Assembly (NCBI GenBank): GCA_032164295.1
Contig: JAJHTX010000004.1
Location: 2,790,001 to 2,854,000, forward strand
Length of the DNA stretch: 64,000 nucleotides
From: Inonotus obliquus
Lineage: Eukaryota > Basidiomycota > Agaricomycetes > Hymenochaetales > Hymenochaetaceae
Direction: 5' to 3'
The notes under the pieces were generated by a model. The model made no database searches. It was not told the DNA's origin and saw only the letters and a list, made by a program, of their open reading frames with translations. This document shows, piece by piece, positions 12,645 to 23,520 of the stretch; within the stretch, counting starts at the first letter, position 1; every line of letters starts with the position of its first letter. Both the position numbers and the translations under genes were made by a program.

Positions 12645-13628
12645 ATGGCATCTTCTCTCTCGCCAACGCCAGAACTACTCATTACAGTTGCTCATAGCAA
12701 CGATACTCCCCAGACCCCGACTGGACGTAAAAGACCATGCTGCACGAAATGCGGGAAACCGATGCTTGGTCACAAACGCGGGCAATGTAACGCAGAATCA
12801 ACGCCCATAAGAGTCAAGGACGAAGAACCGGACGAACCAAACGCCGGAAACGTGACTGTTCGACTCGCTGCATTGAACATAGACAAAGGCAGATCAGAGG
12901 AAGGGAGTGTCGCCGTCGAAGGAACTCCGACTCCAGCGAGAGTAGTTAGGCGTGGCCGCTCGTCAATGGGCGCGCGGAAAATACCAAAAGCAGAGACCCT
13001 AGTGTCACTCACTTCAGACGCGAAAGCCGTGTTGGATACACTGGGCAAGCCCGGGATGATGTGCAGAGACGTTGTAATCGACGAATCGGTCGCACGCTCG
13101 AAGATTGAAAACTGGCTTGATAGCGTACCTAGGTCGGAATCACCTAGACGCTCGCGACGAAAGCATTCGACCGGTCCGCCGATTGAAGTCCCTCGCGATT
13201 TTGATGCGATGCTTGATTTACCGGTCAAGGACAACGGATCAACAAAGAAAGGCGCGGATAAAAGAGCTGCAAAGTCCCACTATCGAACTTCAAGCGCTGC
13301 AGATCGAGCCGAATTCTTCGAGCAGCTCGCACTAAAGTCCAAAAAGCCTATGGCGAGCGTGTTTACGATCGAGATGAAAGACATTCCTGCCTTGGCAGAG
13401 AAGGCGACACGACTGAAGTTTCATGCACGTATTATTGCACCGAAGTATGCGGATGGGAGTACAGGAGATGGCTGGCTTGTAGTTGGAAAGGAGGAGGAGA
13501 GTGTAAAGGAGGTATTTGCAGAAGTGGAAAAGGACGTGAAGAGTGGGTATGTAGGCGGGTATATGACTAGACTAGGGGATATTGCTACTGGGGCGGTGAT
13601 AGCATGGACTATCCTAGCATACTCATGA
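12645..13628 (+). CDS. Cys/His-knuckle protein with C-terminal hydrophobic segment, paralog 1
   Basis: Uninterrupted 327-residue ORF. I do not recognise a characterised family. Residues about 28-49 hold CCTKCGKPMLGHKRGQC, which spaces as CX2CX6HX4C and could bind zinc. The middle is Ser/Arg/Lys-rich and probably disordered. Residues about 240-310 look folded: VFTIEMKDIPALAEKATRL, FHARIIAPKYADG, GWLVVGKEEESVKEVFAEVE. The protein ends in a short hydrophobic stretch (IATGAVIAWTILAYS) that could be a weak tail anchor. The neighbour starting at 13966 has the same layout: knuckle, variable middle, a T-Y-like/RVI/LLGRDED domain, and a stronger C-terminal membrane span. I infer a local duplication followed by strong divergence. 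The function is unknown; membrane tethering of a nucleic-acid or protein-binding knuckle is only a possibility. Confidence 0.8.
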   Translation: MASSLSPTPELLITVAHSNDTPQTPTGRKRPCCTKCGKPMLGHKRGQCNAESTPIRVKDEEPDEPNAGNVTVRLAALNIDKGRSEEGSVAVEGTPTPARVVRRGRSSMGARKIPKAETLVSLTSDAKAVLDTLGKPGMMCRDVVIDESVARSKIENWLDSVPRSESPRRSRRKHSTGPPIEVPRDFDAMLDLPVKDNGSTKKGADKRAAKSHYRTSSAADRAEFFEQLALKSKKPMASVFTIEMKDIPALAEKATRLKFHARIIAPKYADGSTGDGWLVVGKEEESVKEVFAEVEKDVKSGYVGGYMTRLGDIATGAVIAWTILAYS

Positions 13629-13965
13629 GAGAGAGATAATTGGAATGTTTTTTTGAGTACCAAAAAGGGAGATTGACCGGGGAGTACCGAAAAGGCAGTT
13701 GTGTGATTGAGAGAGAGACAAGTCAAGAGTCAGAGAGTCCCGCCCGCCCTTCCCTGTCCCATTTTCTTTTTCGTCTACGCTCACCCCCGCCCGCCCTCAG
13801 CTCGTTCTCGTCCCTCACGCGCCCTGTAATTTTATCGCTTATATTCTTACGTGGTGTGTACCCGCTCTGAGTGACGCTTCGTCACACTGGTGTGATCCTT
13901 CCCTCCGCTGATAGCCCCCTATAGACACCAATAGCCCTAAAACACGACTTTAGTCGCGGATAATC
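13629..13965. other. Spacer between tandem paralogs
   Basis: 337 bp between the two knuckle genes. The plus strand from about 13740 to 13860 is pyrimidine-rich (CCCGCCCGCCC and CTTTTTCG-like runs), as in many fungal core promoters. No gene is visible. Confidence 0.5.
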
Positions 13966-15330
13966 ATGTCCTCTCATTCCCCGTCACCGGTACCGGGTGG
14001 TCCTCGAAAGTCTCACTGTTGCAGGACCTGTGGTATGCCTATGAAGGGTCATCAGCGCGGTGCTTGCGTCCCCAATGGCTTTATGCACTCCCCGTCGTCA
14101 TCACCGCTCATGCCGCCACCCGACACAATCCCATCGCCCTCCTCCCATCCAAACGCGCACTTCATCTCACCAGGTGCGCGTCCTATAATGCCGGGCGCAT
14201 ATGCGGGTGAGCGTCCCAGTGAAATCTCCATACCCTCTGGCTCTGCTCCTCTTCACACGCTTTCTCTGCGGGACCGCATCGGTGCCAAAATCGAAGAGGA
14301 GAGTATCGTCATTCCTCATTACTCTGATGAAATCTACGACCCGCATTACGGAAAGCACATTTCGGCGCCAGTGCACGGCTACGCGGGTCGAATATTTGGG
14401 GGATCGGCGTCTGGTTATGCTGCATCTGCTTCGGGTTCCATGTACGGGTCGTCGTCAACCGTCGTTATGCCTGAACATAGCGTATCACAACGTTTTATCC
14501 GACGCGATCGAACAGTTAGTGATGGAACTAATCCGCTTTCTGGCAGGCTGGCAGATCGAATGGGTGGATATACTTCTGACGATTTTATCGGTCCTGATAA
14601 CGGCGATTTTTTCGACGACGAGGGTTCCTTCGAGTACGATGATAGTTTTGACAACGAGGATGATGAATCAGATCCAGCTTATCCTTCAGACGGTTCGGCA
14701 TTGGGCGGAGGTGCATCATATTACGCATCTGAGTCCGAGGCAGGGACATACACGACAACAGGTCATAGTAGTGCCCCATCATTCGGCGCACTTATGCGAG
14801 GCAGCGGTGCGGCTCCACTATATACCGTATATGAGGTAGCTTCGAAGTACGTACATGTTTTACGCAATCGGGCGAAACGCAAAGGATATGCCGTACGTGT
14901 CATTCCTAGCGAAGAAGAGGACGCAGTGGACGAATTTGGGCGAAGAAAACGGAGCTCTCGAGAACCAGGAAATGTACGGATTCTACTTGGGCGTGACGAA
15001 GATGCTTTGAGAGAGGTGGAACGACAGCATCTTTCGGGTGCAGCGATGCATCTACCCGTGAAGCAACTTCGTATGCGTGGGCGACCTTCAGGCAGCGATA
15101 TACAACGACACTCCTCACCCCATCTGCCCCCGCCGCCACATGCAGGGAGTCCATATCCTCCTGGTCATCCATACGCTCCTCCGACAGCTACGGCAGTACA
15201 AGCGCCCCATCAACAGCCGAACGCGTTAGGATCGCTTTGCATAACGGTGACCGCGACGGTGACCGCCATCGTCGTGTTACTCTTCGCCCTCGTAGGCTTC
15301 TGGGTTGTCTTCGCACGTCCGTCAGAATGA
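13966..15330 (+). CDS. Cys/His-knuckle protein with C-terminal membrane span, paralog 2
   Basis: Uninterrupted 454-residue ORF, ATG at 13966. Residues about 18-34 read CCRTCGMPMKGHQRGAC, the same CX2CX6HX4C spacing as the upstream paralog. A Pro/Ser-rich region follows, then an acidic Asp/Glu/Ser stretch (DNGDFFDDEGSFEYDDSFDN). Residues about 285-370 resemble the paralog's C-terminal domain: LYTVYEVASKYVHVLRNRA, YAVRVIPSEEEDA, VRILLGRDEDALREVERQ. After a Pro/His-rich linker, residues about 425-450 form a clear transmembrane helix (TVTAIVVLLFALVGFWVVFA) with only a few residues beyond it, so the protein is probably tail-anchored with the knuckle in the cytosol. No signal peptide is visible. 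No function can be assigned. The ORF is much longer than chance and its features are shared with its neighbour, so it is surely a gene. Confidence 0.85.
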   Translation: MSSHSPSPVPGGPRKSHCCRTCGMPMKGHQRGACVPNGFMHSPSSSPLMPPPDTIPSPSSHPNAHFISPGARPIMPGAYAGERPSEISIPSGSAPLHTLSLRDRIGAKIEEESIVIPHYSDEIYDPHYGKHISAPVHGYAGRIFGGSASGYAASASGSMYGSSSTVVMPEHSVSQRFIRRDRTVSDGTNPLSGRLADRMGGYTSDDFIGPDNGDFFDDEGSFEYDDSFDNEDDESDPAYPSDGSALGGGASYYASESEAGTYTTTGHSSAPSFGALMRGSGAAPLYTVYEVASKYVHVLRNRAKRKGYAVRVIPSEEEDAVDEFGRRKRSSREPGNVRILLGRDEDALREVERQHLSGAAMHLPVKQLRMRGRPSGSDIQRHSSPHLPPPPHAGSPYPPGHPYAPPTATAVQAPHQQPNALGSLCITVTATVTAIVVLLFALVGFWVVFARPSE

Positions 15331-17132
15331 TCGCCACCTTCTCTCCTTCTCCCGTCGCCCCGCAATTGCACTGGTAGATTTGTGGAGGCCTCGGATGGAA
15401 CCCTTCTCTCGTTGTCGACAGTCTTGCCAAAGAATGGATGAGAAGTGAATGAAAATGGAAATTTCTGGCGGAGACGGATCGGCGGCGAAAGTTTCGTTAC
15501 GTATAGATTGCCACGTGAGGCATCGATACTATACTTAACCCCTCGGCGGGATGGCACGCCAGAGAGGTAAAGAGGAGGAAGAAGGGGCACGTCGTGGGAT
15601 GAACGGGATGAAGGAGAAGGATATAAGGGTAGTGGGATGATTGACAGGGTGGGATGAACGGACGGGAGGTTCCCTTCCCTTCACCCCCTGCATCATGGCG
15701 ATGAGCGAACGCCACTACCGCTAGTGGGTAGATGCTATTATTTACGCTCAGCGCTAATGACCTGACGAAGGTAATTTGGCTGTTGAGTTGTTTGGCATCT
15801 ATCCCTATATTTGTCATATACATATCTCTTTCACATTTTTTCTCTCTCTTTTCTCCTTGTCTCAATCTTGCATCGGTGTGTATGTGTGTGCGTTTTGTTG
15901 GTGTATTTCCGACCGACCTGTGTTTCTCACCTGTTTTAATATCTTTTTTTCCCGTTTATCCTGATACTCGGACTGACTTGTTCCTGTGGTGTACTCTTAT
16001 ACACTGACCTGTTTTTCATCCTCACCCGTGTTATTATAACTAACTGTGTTTCTCCCTCCTCCGATGTGTGTTTCAATTATTCAATTACCAGTTTCAATTT
16101 CATATTCATCTTCTCTCTTCCTTTCATCGAGTCATGATTCCACGTCTTCTCTTCTCGGTTTTCTCTTTTTCTCCTCTCTCTCTACCTCTCTCTCTCTCTC
16201 TGAAATACCTCTCTCATTTACTCACTGACGGTCCTCATCAGCTCACATGTGTGTGTTCTTCAGTCTTTCAGAGTCGAAAGTATTGTAACTTTTTGTACTT
16301 GAATGTACGACCGAGTTCATGCATGTTTCTTTATGCTTGAGCTTTATGGGTACTATGATACAGTATGATATGCGATGAATGGAAATGTCCTCTTTTCTCA
16401 ATATACTGAACGACCTGTGATATTAATAGTGCCTAGAGGTGCTAATACGCGGCGAACATGTACGTGATGGATGGAAGACGTACCTACGAAGGTTTACAGT
16501 CCAGTACTAGTAAGGTCTGGGTTCTCATACATAGCTCATTCTCTAGGTAAATCATACCAGAAGCACCGCTTTTCGTTCGCTCTTAACCTTGTTCTGTTTA
16601 TTTTGAACCAGACCGAATCACCGGATGGAGCTAATCTTACATACACCGATAACATATTCAAACCAAGCAGAGAGGTAGAGGGAGAGGAAAACAAAAATAA
16701 AAGACAGACAAAAGAAGTTGAGAAGATGGGAATGAGAGAAAGCTACATGTTGGGAGCCTCGGGAAAGAACGAAACCGGTGAAAGGGGGATAATCCGATTA
16801 ATGAGACTGGGAGGCACTTTTTTCATAATCATCATTACAATGTACCAGGGGTCCAAGACAAAGAAGGGACGTAACAGGGATGAAATGAATGAATGAAAGT
16901 TCCGAGGAAAGATAGCACGCAAGAAGGAACGAGTGTTGCGTTGGAATATAAAAGAGTGAGGTATCAAAGCACGGCACATCCTGCAAGGGAACGAGCAAGG
17001 GACAAAGCGGAAAATGATAATTATCCAAATAATCCGTGGAAGGCAAAGGAATCCTAACTTCATGTGGTCACGGTCAAAAGCATATTACCTTTTTTCCCAG
17101 CCTCATCAAGAGAAAGCATTTTTTTCTACACT
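15331..17132. other. Gene-free 1.8 kb convergent spacer
   Basis: Both flanking genes end here (knuckle paralog 2 from the left, the orphan gene from the right). The plus strand is strikingly C/T-rich from about 15780 to 16260 and A/G-rich from about 16660 to 17000. Several short ORFs exist (for example at 16471-16896), but they show no domains and lie within skewed composition. Long 3' UTRs or a non-coding transcript are possible; nothing specific is supported. Confidence 0.5.
16171..16201. repeat. (TC)n microsatellite
   Basis: An imperfect TC dinucleotide tract inside the pyrimidine-rich block, with a longest uninterrupted CT run of about 14 bases at its right end. Confidence 0.8.
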
Positions 17133-19174
17133 TCAAACAGGCCATTCCTCAAACATACCCGGCCTTCCCCACGAGCGTGCCATCCTGTCCTCCGCGCGCT
17201 CTTCAGCCCTCGACGCACTCATGCTCAACACACTCCCGCCCGTCAACCACGTCGTCCACCAGCTGCTTTCCTCCTTATCACTTTCATGTCCCTTACCCTT
17301 CCCGTCTTTCCCTCCTACCCTAGATCCAGACCTCGTAGAACGCGAAGCCTTTTTGGCCCTGGCCTTTGCCTCGCGTTGTTCCTTAAAACGACTCGGAGCA
17401 CCCTCACGCCGTATGGGCTCTGGTAATGGACCAAAAGCGACTGAACGAGGCGTTGAGAGTCCTGAGGAGGGTGCACTTGGATGTGCAGGAAGTGGACTGC
17501 GTAGACTTGATACGCTCGTAGTCGACGAGTTATGATCCGTCTCCAAGGGAGGAGGTCGGCGTTTAAGTGATGAATGTCGTGGTGGTGACCGCGGTCGAGT
17601 GGAAGTAGAATGAGAACCTTTTGTATATAGTCGTGAGATACTCGTTGTAGTTGTTGATGTACTCATAACCGGCCCGACTGGAGGAGAACGCGGCATGAAA
17701 GCTGGTGCTGTGCGAGGCGCCAGTCTGTCCCTCGTGTTCTCCGACGCTGCACCGTTTGGCTGCATAGGTTGCTCGTCCAGAATCTTACGTAGCGACACTA
17801 CAGTGCGCAAAGGATGTGGACTGTCTGAGCCCGACGAGTCAGACTGAGATGGTAATTCTTGAATGGGTGGAGGGATTATACGGGGCAGCAAATGGGGTGA
17901 TGGTGGTTGGTTGGAAGAGCGTGAGCTGGAACGCTGGCGATAAGTCCTGCACGACGAACCAGAAGCGCTTCTATAGACGTAAAGCCAGACAGACCATCCG
18001 GGCAACATCAGGGTAATCAGTGACCATGACTTACGTATTGAGCAGGGAATAAATAGAACATACCGAGATCGAGATAAGCGTGGGGATTGACCCACTTGGC
18101 GAACTAAAGATGTGTATGCGGGGGAGGAGGACAGGGTTGGCGGTGAATAAGTCGAGGAGAGAGGGGAGCTGAAGATAGTCAGGGTTGAGGACGAACGGAG
18201 GCCAAGCGTCGAGGGAAGTAATATAGACTCTGAAGAAGTCTCATGCAAGCCTCCCAATTCAGCATCCACGTTGACATACTGCGTCATAGCCCTGGGTGCG
18301 GACGCGGACAATGCACGTTGATCAGTAGTCAATCGCAGCCGACCGTAGTCCGACTGTCCGCGCAAACCGACATCAGGACGCCGTGGTTTTCTTACTACTA
18401 ATCCCGACGTTGGCATGCTCCTGCTAACCATGGCGTCAACCGGTGTATTTGGAACTTTGAGCCGGCCAGGAATGTCCACGCCACCTGCTCTATGGTCACA
18501 TTTGTCATCATCGCACAGAGCATCCACGTCTTTCGCAAGAACATCCAAATCGTCCATCCAGCGTGAGTGATTAGTGCCACGAATGCGTTCCGTCAGCAAA
18601 CGAGCCTGAGAATCGAATGATTCTTCGGGGGAAGTTGAGGACAACACATTATTGAGCGAGGACTCTGTAGACATGGACGATTGAAGGAGAGTATTCGAGA
18701 GTTCGAGCGCAGCAACTGAACGCTCCAATATTCGCTGAGACGGGCTTAGATAGAGCCGAAACATTGATAGGAAAGTGTGTAACTTACATCCAAAAAGATA
18801 TCCGACTGAGAAACCTGGTTACTGTACAAGCCCCCTGTACGCGATCTTGTTTGCAACGTTGGCCTGAGAAGTTTACGTCGCCTTGATCTAGGAGAAATAG
18901 GCGGCGAAATGAGCTGTGTGACCTGGTCGTCTGTCTCTGACTCTTCGTCTGCTTCCTCCGCGCTGTCCGGGTAATCTGGAGGTAGGTCTGATGGCTCCAC
19001 GGGGAGAAGACTCGGCTTGTACGGCGGCAAAGAAGTAGCTGTATCGGAAGATAGTCTAGAGAGCGATGTCCGTTTACGATGCGGACGACGAGGAGATGGA
19101 TACTGAGAGGAATGGGATAAATTAGAGACGGGCGCGGCCATGGTGGGAGTATATTTGGAAGGAGAGTGCAGCAT
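17133..19174 (-). CDS. Orphan Ser/Pro/Arg-rich protein
   Basis: Exon 1 starts at 19174 (MLHSPSKYTPTMAAPV; an internal Met at 19141 is an alternative) and is full of Ser, Pro and Arg with an acidic patch. An intron near 18787 (gtaagt) joins it to a segment that looks conserved and helical: RILERSVAALELSNTLLQSS, RLLTERIRGTNHSRWMDDLD, VLAKDVDALCDD. The rest is low-complexity Ser/Arg/Pro with scattered basic clusters, ending in a Trp-rich stretch (SSWWTTWLTGGSVLSMS) and MFEEWPV at 17133. A stop-free 93-nt segment at 17971-18063 begins GTATGT and ends CTATAG on the minus strand, so it is probably a second intron. I do not recognise the family. The coiled-coil-like N-terminal block and disordered remainder suggest a scaffold or regulatory protein, which is inference only. 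Confidence 0.65.
17971..18063 (-). other. Stop-free 93-nt probable intron
   Basis: On the minus strand the segment starts GTATGT and ends CTATAG. It is exactly 31 codons long and open in the reading frame of the surrounding orphan gene. If read, it encodes a hydrophobic stretch (SWSLITLMLPGWSVWLYVY) unlike the polar flanks. Composition and splice signals favour an intron. Confidence 0.65.
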
Positions 19175-19441
19175 TCGAGTCAGAACAGAGCACTACGGTC
19201 CGAGGTGAACCATATGTATGGATATCAGTAGTGGTGACATCAATTCAGGTCACGGGATGACAACATTGTTCTCACGCATCGCGTAAACAAAAACTGTATT
19301 ATGTAACGCATCCTACTTCTAATCAATCACGTTTAATCACGTATTTCTTCCGCTGCTCTCTAGGTAACGTCCATATGTACAATCCAAGCACGAAAATCGC
19401 CATCCGGTACAAGACTTCTGCGAGCACTATTCGTCATAAAC

Positions 19442-21327
19442 TCATGCACTGACAGAAGCAGGGACAGAGGCGACACCTGTTTGGGGCTCATCTTTCGAGA
19501 ACGGCCCTCCATGGCTCTCCAAATGCGATCGTGTCACACTCCATTCGAGCATCTGCACCGGAAGGTAGTAGTACAGACTCGTCCACATGAACATTCGCCC
19601 ATTCTCGGCATACGCCTTTGCATAGTCAGCTGAAACTAGTCATTACACTGTCTCAACCACGATTCGAGAGAACTAGCCTACCTTCCACAGACGCTCGGAA
19701 CTGTAAGTACGTCTTTGTAAAATCAGTAATAATCACGTCTGCCCCCCAGCGAATACACTGCAAAATACGGATTAGCAGAATAACCAAGCATGTCTTGCTA
19801 AGCAGCAAACCTCCATCATCTGTTTCTTGTCGTTGACCGTCCAGACCATGACCTTCTTTCCCGCAGCCTTGCACTCCTTACGGAATCTATATGCAATTAG
19901 CGCAGAGAACAACAGCTTTAGAACGAAACACCAACTTCTCTCCCTCAAATGTTTGGAGCGCACCAAAACTGATCGAGAACTCATCGCATCCTTCCCAGAA
20001 GAATTTGCGAGCAATGTAGGGACTCTTTCCGATATGCGAACGGCGGCAATACGGAAGGAGTTCCTTTGCCGGCTCGATGAACTTGGGATGCCAAAGGCCC
20101 AGCACGAGACGGGGAGCAAGAACGGTCTCCCAGTTCTCGTACGAAGAGATTATTTCATTCATAAGAGTGAAAAGACGTATCGGGTCGTTAAACACTTTGC
20201 AGTCAATATCAAACGTGACATGTCGATTCTCCTCCTGTAAAGCAACATCAAGTAATAGCAATTTGAAACTCTCGAGGCGTACAGACTTTCATGAGCAACT
20301 CGACCGCCTCCACGAATGTCGGGACGGACTGTCTAGGTTCCTTCTTCGTCCTCGCATTCTCCATCCCTTCAGGCCCGTACCACTTCTTCTCGCGGATCAA
20401 TCCTATCACCCGTTTTTAGTATCGACCGGGTTGCAGCTTCTGATGACTAACCAGTCATATCGGTGGTTCGATCCAAACCTACGCCACAAGAACGGATCAG
20501 CGGTCTTACTCATAAGAAAAAGGGTCGGACACGGAGCCGGATGGATGACGAACTCACTCGGATCATGGAACATAATAACGACATTATCCAGGCTGACGTG
20601 GACGTCTGCGCGAGTCTAGGTTACGGGGGCGCAGAGCGCATTCTACTCATGAGAAACGTTACCGCTCTCAATGCCTTCACTCCCGTCTCGAATGGCTCTC
20701 TCAAAACTTGCAAGCGTATTCTCTGGAAACGCCGCGGAAGCCTGAGAGATCAGTTCGCATCGTTTGGTGATTTGATATTCAAGCAGATTGGATCCGAAAA
20801 GAGGGAAGAGATAGACGTAAAAGCGAGACCAAAGAGAGAAGTGGGGTATCGGCATAGACAGTTGTATTAGTGCCGAGTAAGCGAACAGGAAGGGTGCGGG
20901 TTGAACTTACACCGCGGTGTCCCCAGCAATCTACAGGAACGAAAGCGAGCAGTATCCGGGCGAGTAAGTAGATGAGACCGTGCAGCGCAGAAAGAAACAC
21001 GTGCCTGGAAGCCTCCTGTTGCCTGCGGCGAGCACTTGGGAAGTGACCGTCATCGTGTCTACGGTAGTATATGAAGAAGATCTAAATGCCGGCTCCTATC
21101 TGAGTGAAGGATGAGCTGCGCGCGGTGGAATAGAAGTAGAGTGTAACCACAAGAGAGAGCTGGGCTGTACGAACGACCAGGGATGGTGCGGAGAAGGAAG
21201 AGAGAGGAAGATAAACGAAGAGGGGTATGAGATGAAGGAACGGCCTTAAGTACCGCGGTCTAGTTAGCGAAGGAGTTCGAGTGAGATGTTGGTAGACAAG
21301 AAAGGGGATGGAATACAGGGCCCGCAT
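19442..21327 (-). CDS. Glycerophosphodiester phosphodiesterase (GDPD) family protein
   Basis: Enzyme that hydrolyses glycerophosphodiesters to glycerol-3-phosphate and an alcohol. Spliced minus-strand exons give CWGHRG followed by ASAAFPENTLASFERAI, GSEGIES, a DVHVSLDNVIIMFHDPS block, SVPTFVEAVELLMK near 20300, ENRHVTFDIDCKVFNDP, RLFTLMNEIISSYENWETVL, RLVLGLWHPKFI, YCRRSHIG, RKECKAAGKKVMVWTVND, RWGADVIITDFTKTYL and a last exon NGRMFMWTSLYYYLPV, ending at the TGA at 19442-19444. The two active-site histidines (HRG and FHDP) and the acidic ES-D motif are present. Upstream of CWGHRG a hydrophobic stretch (LIYLLARILLAFVPV) and a first exon with further hydrophobic sequence (MRALYSIPFLVYQHL at 21327) suggest a membrane-anchored N-terminus. 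The first-exon assignment is uncertain; the catalytic core is not. Confidence 0.87.
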
Positions 21328-21767
21328 CTGTCCGCTTACATACTACGCTACGGAATTGGTACTAGGTTTACTTGCAGACAAATAGATGAGAAACGTGGTT
21401 CGTACGTATGACCTGATTTAGAAATAGTCGTTAGACTTTGTTTTGCACGTTCACCCACCTTCCCGCAGCGAGATCCGATTGGTTTCCGATTCATTGATCT
21501 GCACGCCCAGAGCACAGCGTCCTCTTTGCTCACGCGACGAGGACTAATTCAAATAAAATATACAAACTTTGGCGAGATGCAAGCTGCTTGACGTATTCGG
21601 TTGTATAACTCTGCTAATCGGTGGATAATTTCTCATACCTATCATTTAGTATACCGCTTCCTCTGTTTCTGACGGAAAACTACAAGCCGTTTTCTCACAA
21701 TCCGGAAGGCCCGGACTATCTCGTGTTCTTCTAGACATACAGACATCGTTCCCTATCTTGCATATTT
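21328..21767. other. Intergenic, GDPD promoter
   Basis: 440 bp between the GDPD start and the arrestin-like stop, both genes on the minus strand. A 61-codon minus ORF at 21348-21533 shows no recognisable domain. Nothing else is seen. Confidence 0.45.
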
Positions 21768-23520
21768 CTAGTCATCGTATGAAAGCTCCGGTGGCTCATG
21801 CTCGTCTAGAGCAGGGTCACTAGAATCAGAGTATCCTGCAATACCCACATCTGGCCCAAATTCGTCCGCAGACCATGAATCGCTTGTCAGCTTGATTGGA
21901 ACTACCAACCGCACGTCTGAGAAGGGCGATTTCGCCGGATCCGGGGGATGCATAGAAAGAACGATGAAGTCCTTAGTACGAGTAGATAAGCAAAGTTCGG
22001 CGCGAATTTTCAAGCAGAAGAGATCACCTTGACACTCAGGCCACTCGCTCTGAATCCTCCGACTTTCACGTTCTTCTCCACTTGAATCTCTCCGGACCAT
22101 GCTGCCCAATCCTGACCGCCTCCGAGACTTGTTCGTCTTGGGTCAGCACCGAATCGCTGAAAGGCACCTTCACCTATCTGCGTCTAAAATGATACGATCA
22201 GAGTCTTTGTCCACAAAGATAGTGCTGAAAGAAAGTCTACCGTCTTCCAAATATCTGTATTATTCCCGCGTACTGGTGTTGTACGTTTTGAGATGCCCCT
22301 TACGTCCACAGTCGTCTGGCGAAGAATTTGGATCCGTGTTGCACCGGATCTTGAGGCGTGTAAACTACTAGGTTGGCCGAGAAGATTTCCATACACATGT
22401 GTCGTAGCCGGAGCATACGGGAGATAAGATGCAAGAGAAACGGCAGATGACAGGAGGAACAGATGGAAGGGTATTCGTTCTGTTAAACAGTATACATGCA
22501 ACGCAGGAAGATACAGCTAAAGGGGGTAGATTAGGTTAAATGTAATTTATAAGAGCCTCACTAACGTACTCTGACATCAATGTCGTTGCCTCGAAAAGCC
22601 TTCGATTTGATCGTTGCTCGATGAAGTGCCCAATCTTCATTACGTATCGCCGAGGGGTGGGTGAAGCTACTCGTCAAAGGTGTCGGCAGGGGAAGCCCCG
22701 GGCGAGTTCGAGAATGAACAACGATAGGCGTCGTTATGGTTCTACCGATGCCCGGTTATACAAGGGATAAACCACGCTAGGAGTGCACAATACACCACTT
22801 ACGAGTTAGTGAAACTGAATAGGCTGACCTTACGTCTTGTAACTGTCGCCGACACTTCGTAGTCAATATTCGCAGCAAATCCAGGCACCCCGGAAAGATG
22901 TGCTTCGTAAGTCGGCGGCCTCCGTCGATCGAATTAGGGTGTATTGAGATGCAGAAAGGAAATATTTAAGCTTACAGGGGGTATGTCGTCTTTCCGTCTG
23001 AATATGTTGTTGGAAGGGTGAGGATGAAAGTGAGAGATCCTGGACATGGTCCGTCCGAGTTATCCCGGTTCCAAAGACTCCTGACATCGAGACATAAGGA
23101 AGAGTTACTCGTCCCACTCTCCGCAATCTCTTTCAATCTAAGCAAGCCCTCGATCTACAAATTCCAGGGATTAATCTGGTTAGTAATAGTAATGATAACT
23201 CAGAATTACTATAAATAGATACATACCTTGACATCAACTGACTGTATGGATTCCGGGTTCTTGAGCTCCACTGTTCCCTCGATTATGCCTCCCCTATTGT
23301 ATTCGGGGAGCGCAACATTATCTTGCTGTCCAGCAAGCCGTAGAATGACGCCACCACTGCGAGAGTTCTTCACAAAGTTACCCTGAGGTCTATGGAGATG
23401 CAGTCTCCGCGCAAGCACACGCTCAGAGTCTCGAGGCACGTAATGGTAAGACGGCAAAGCAGTAGCACTTTCTGCGTCCCGAGGGTCATAATGGTGGGAG
23501 AGCAGGCTCGCGGTAGACAT
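21768..23520 (-). CDS. Arrestin-like protein
   Basis: The ATG at 23520 opens MSTASLLSHHYDPRDAESAT. Exon 1 reaches an arrestin N-domain strand pair (GGVILRLAGQQDNVALPEY, GGIIEGTVELKNPESIQSVD). Later exons give IEGLLRLKEIAESG, GSLTFILTLPTTYSDGKTTY, PPTYEAHLSGVPGFAANIDY with EVSATVTRR, then a C-domain with IVVHSRTRPGLPLP, TIKSKAFRGNDIDV, RIPFHLFLLSS and IWKTVDFL-like sequence. A GFRASGLSVK block joins DFIVLSMHPPDPAKSPF and a final strand VRLVVPIKLTSDSW before an acidic tail ending PELSYDD. The layout fits fungal arrestin-related trafficking adaptor-like proteins, which can recruit ubiquitin ligases to membrane cargo. A PPTY sequence arises across an exon junction near 22925, but it lies within the fold, so a role in WW-domain binding is uncertain. 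About seven introns are needed. Confidence 0.8.

Noticed and set aside
16471..16896. 141-codon plus-strand ORF in the large spacer
   Set aside because: Purine-rich composition explains the open frame, and there is no domain, no splice support and no family resemblance.
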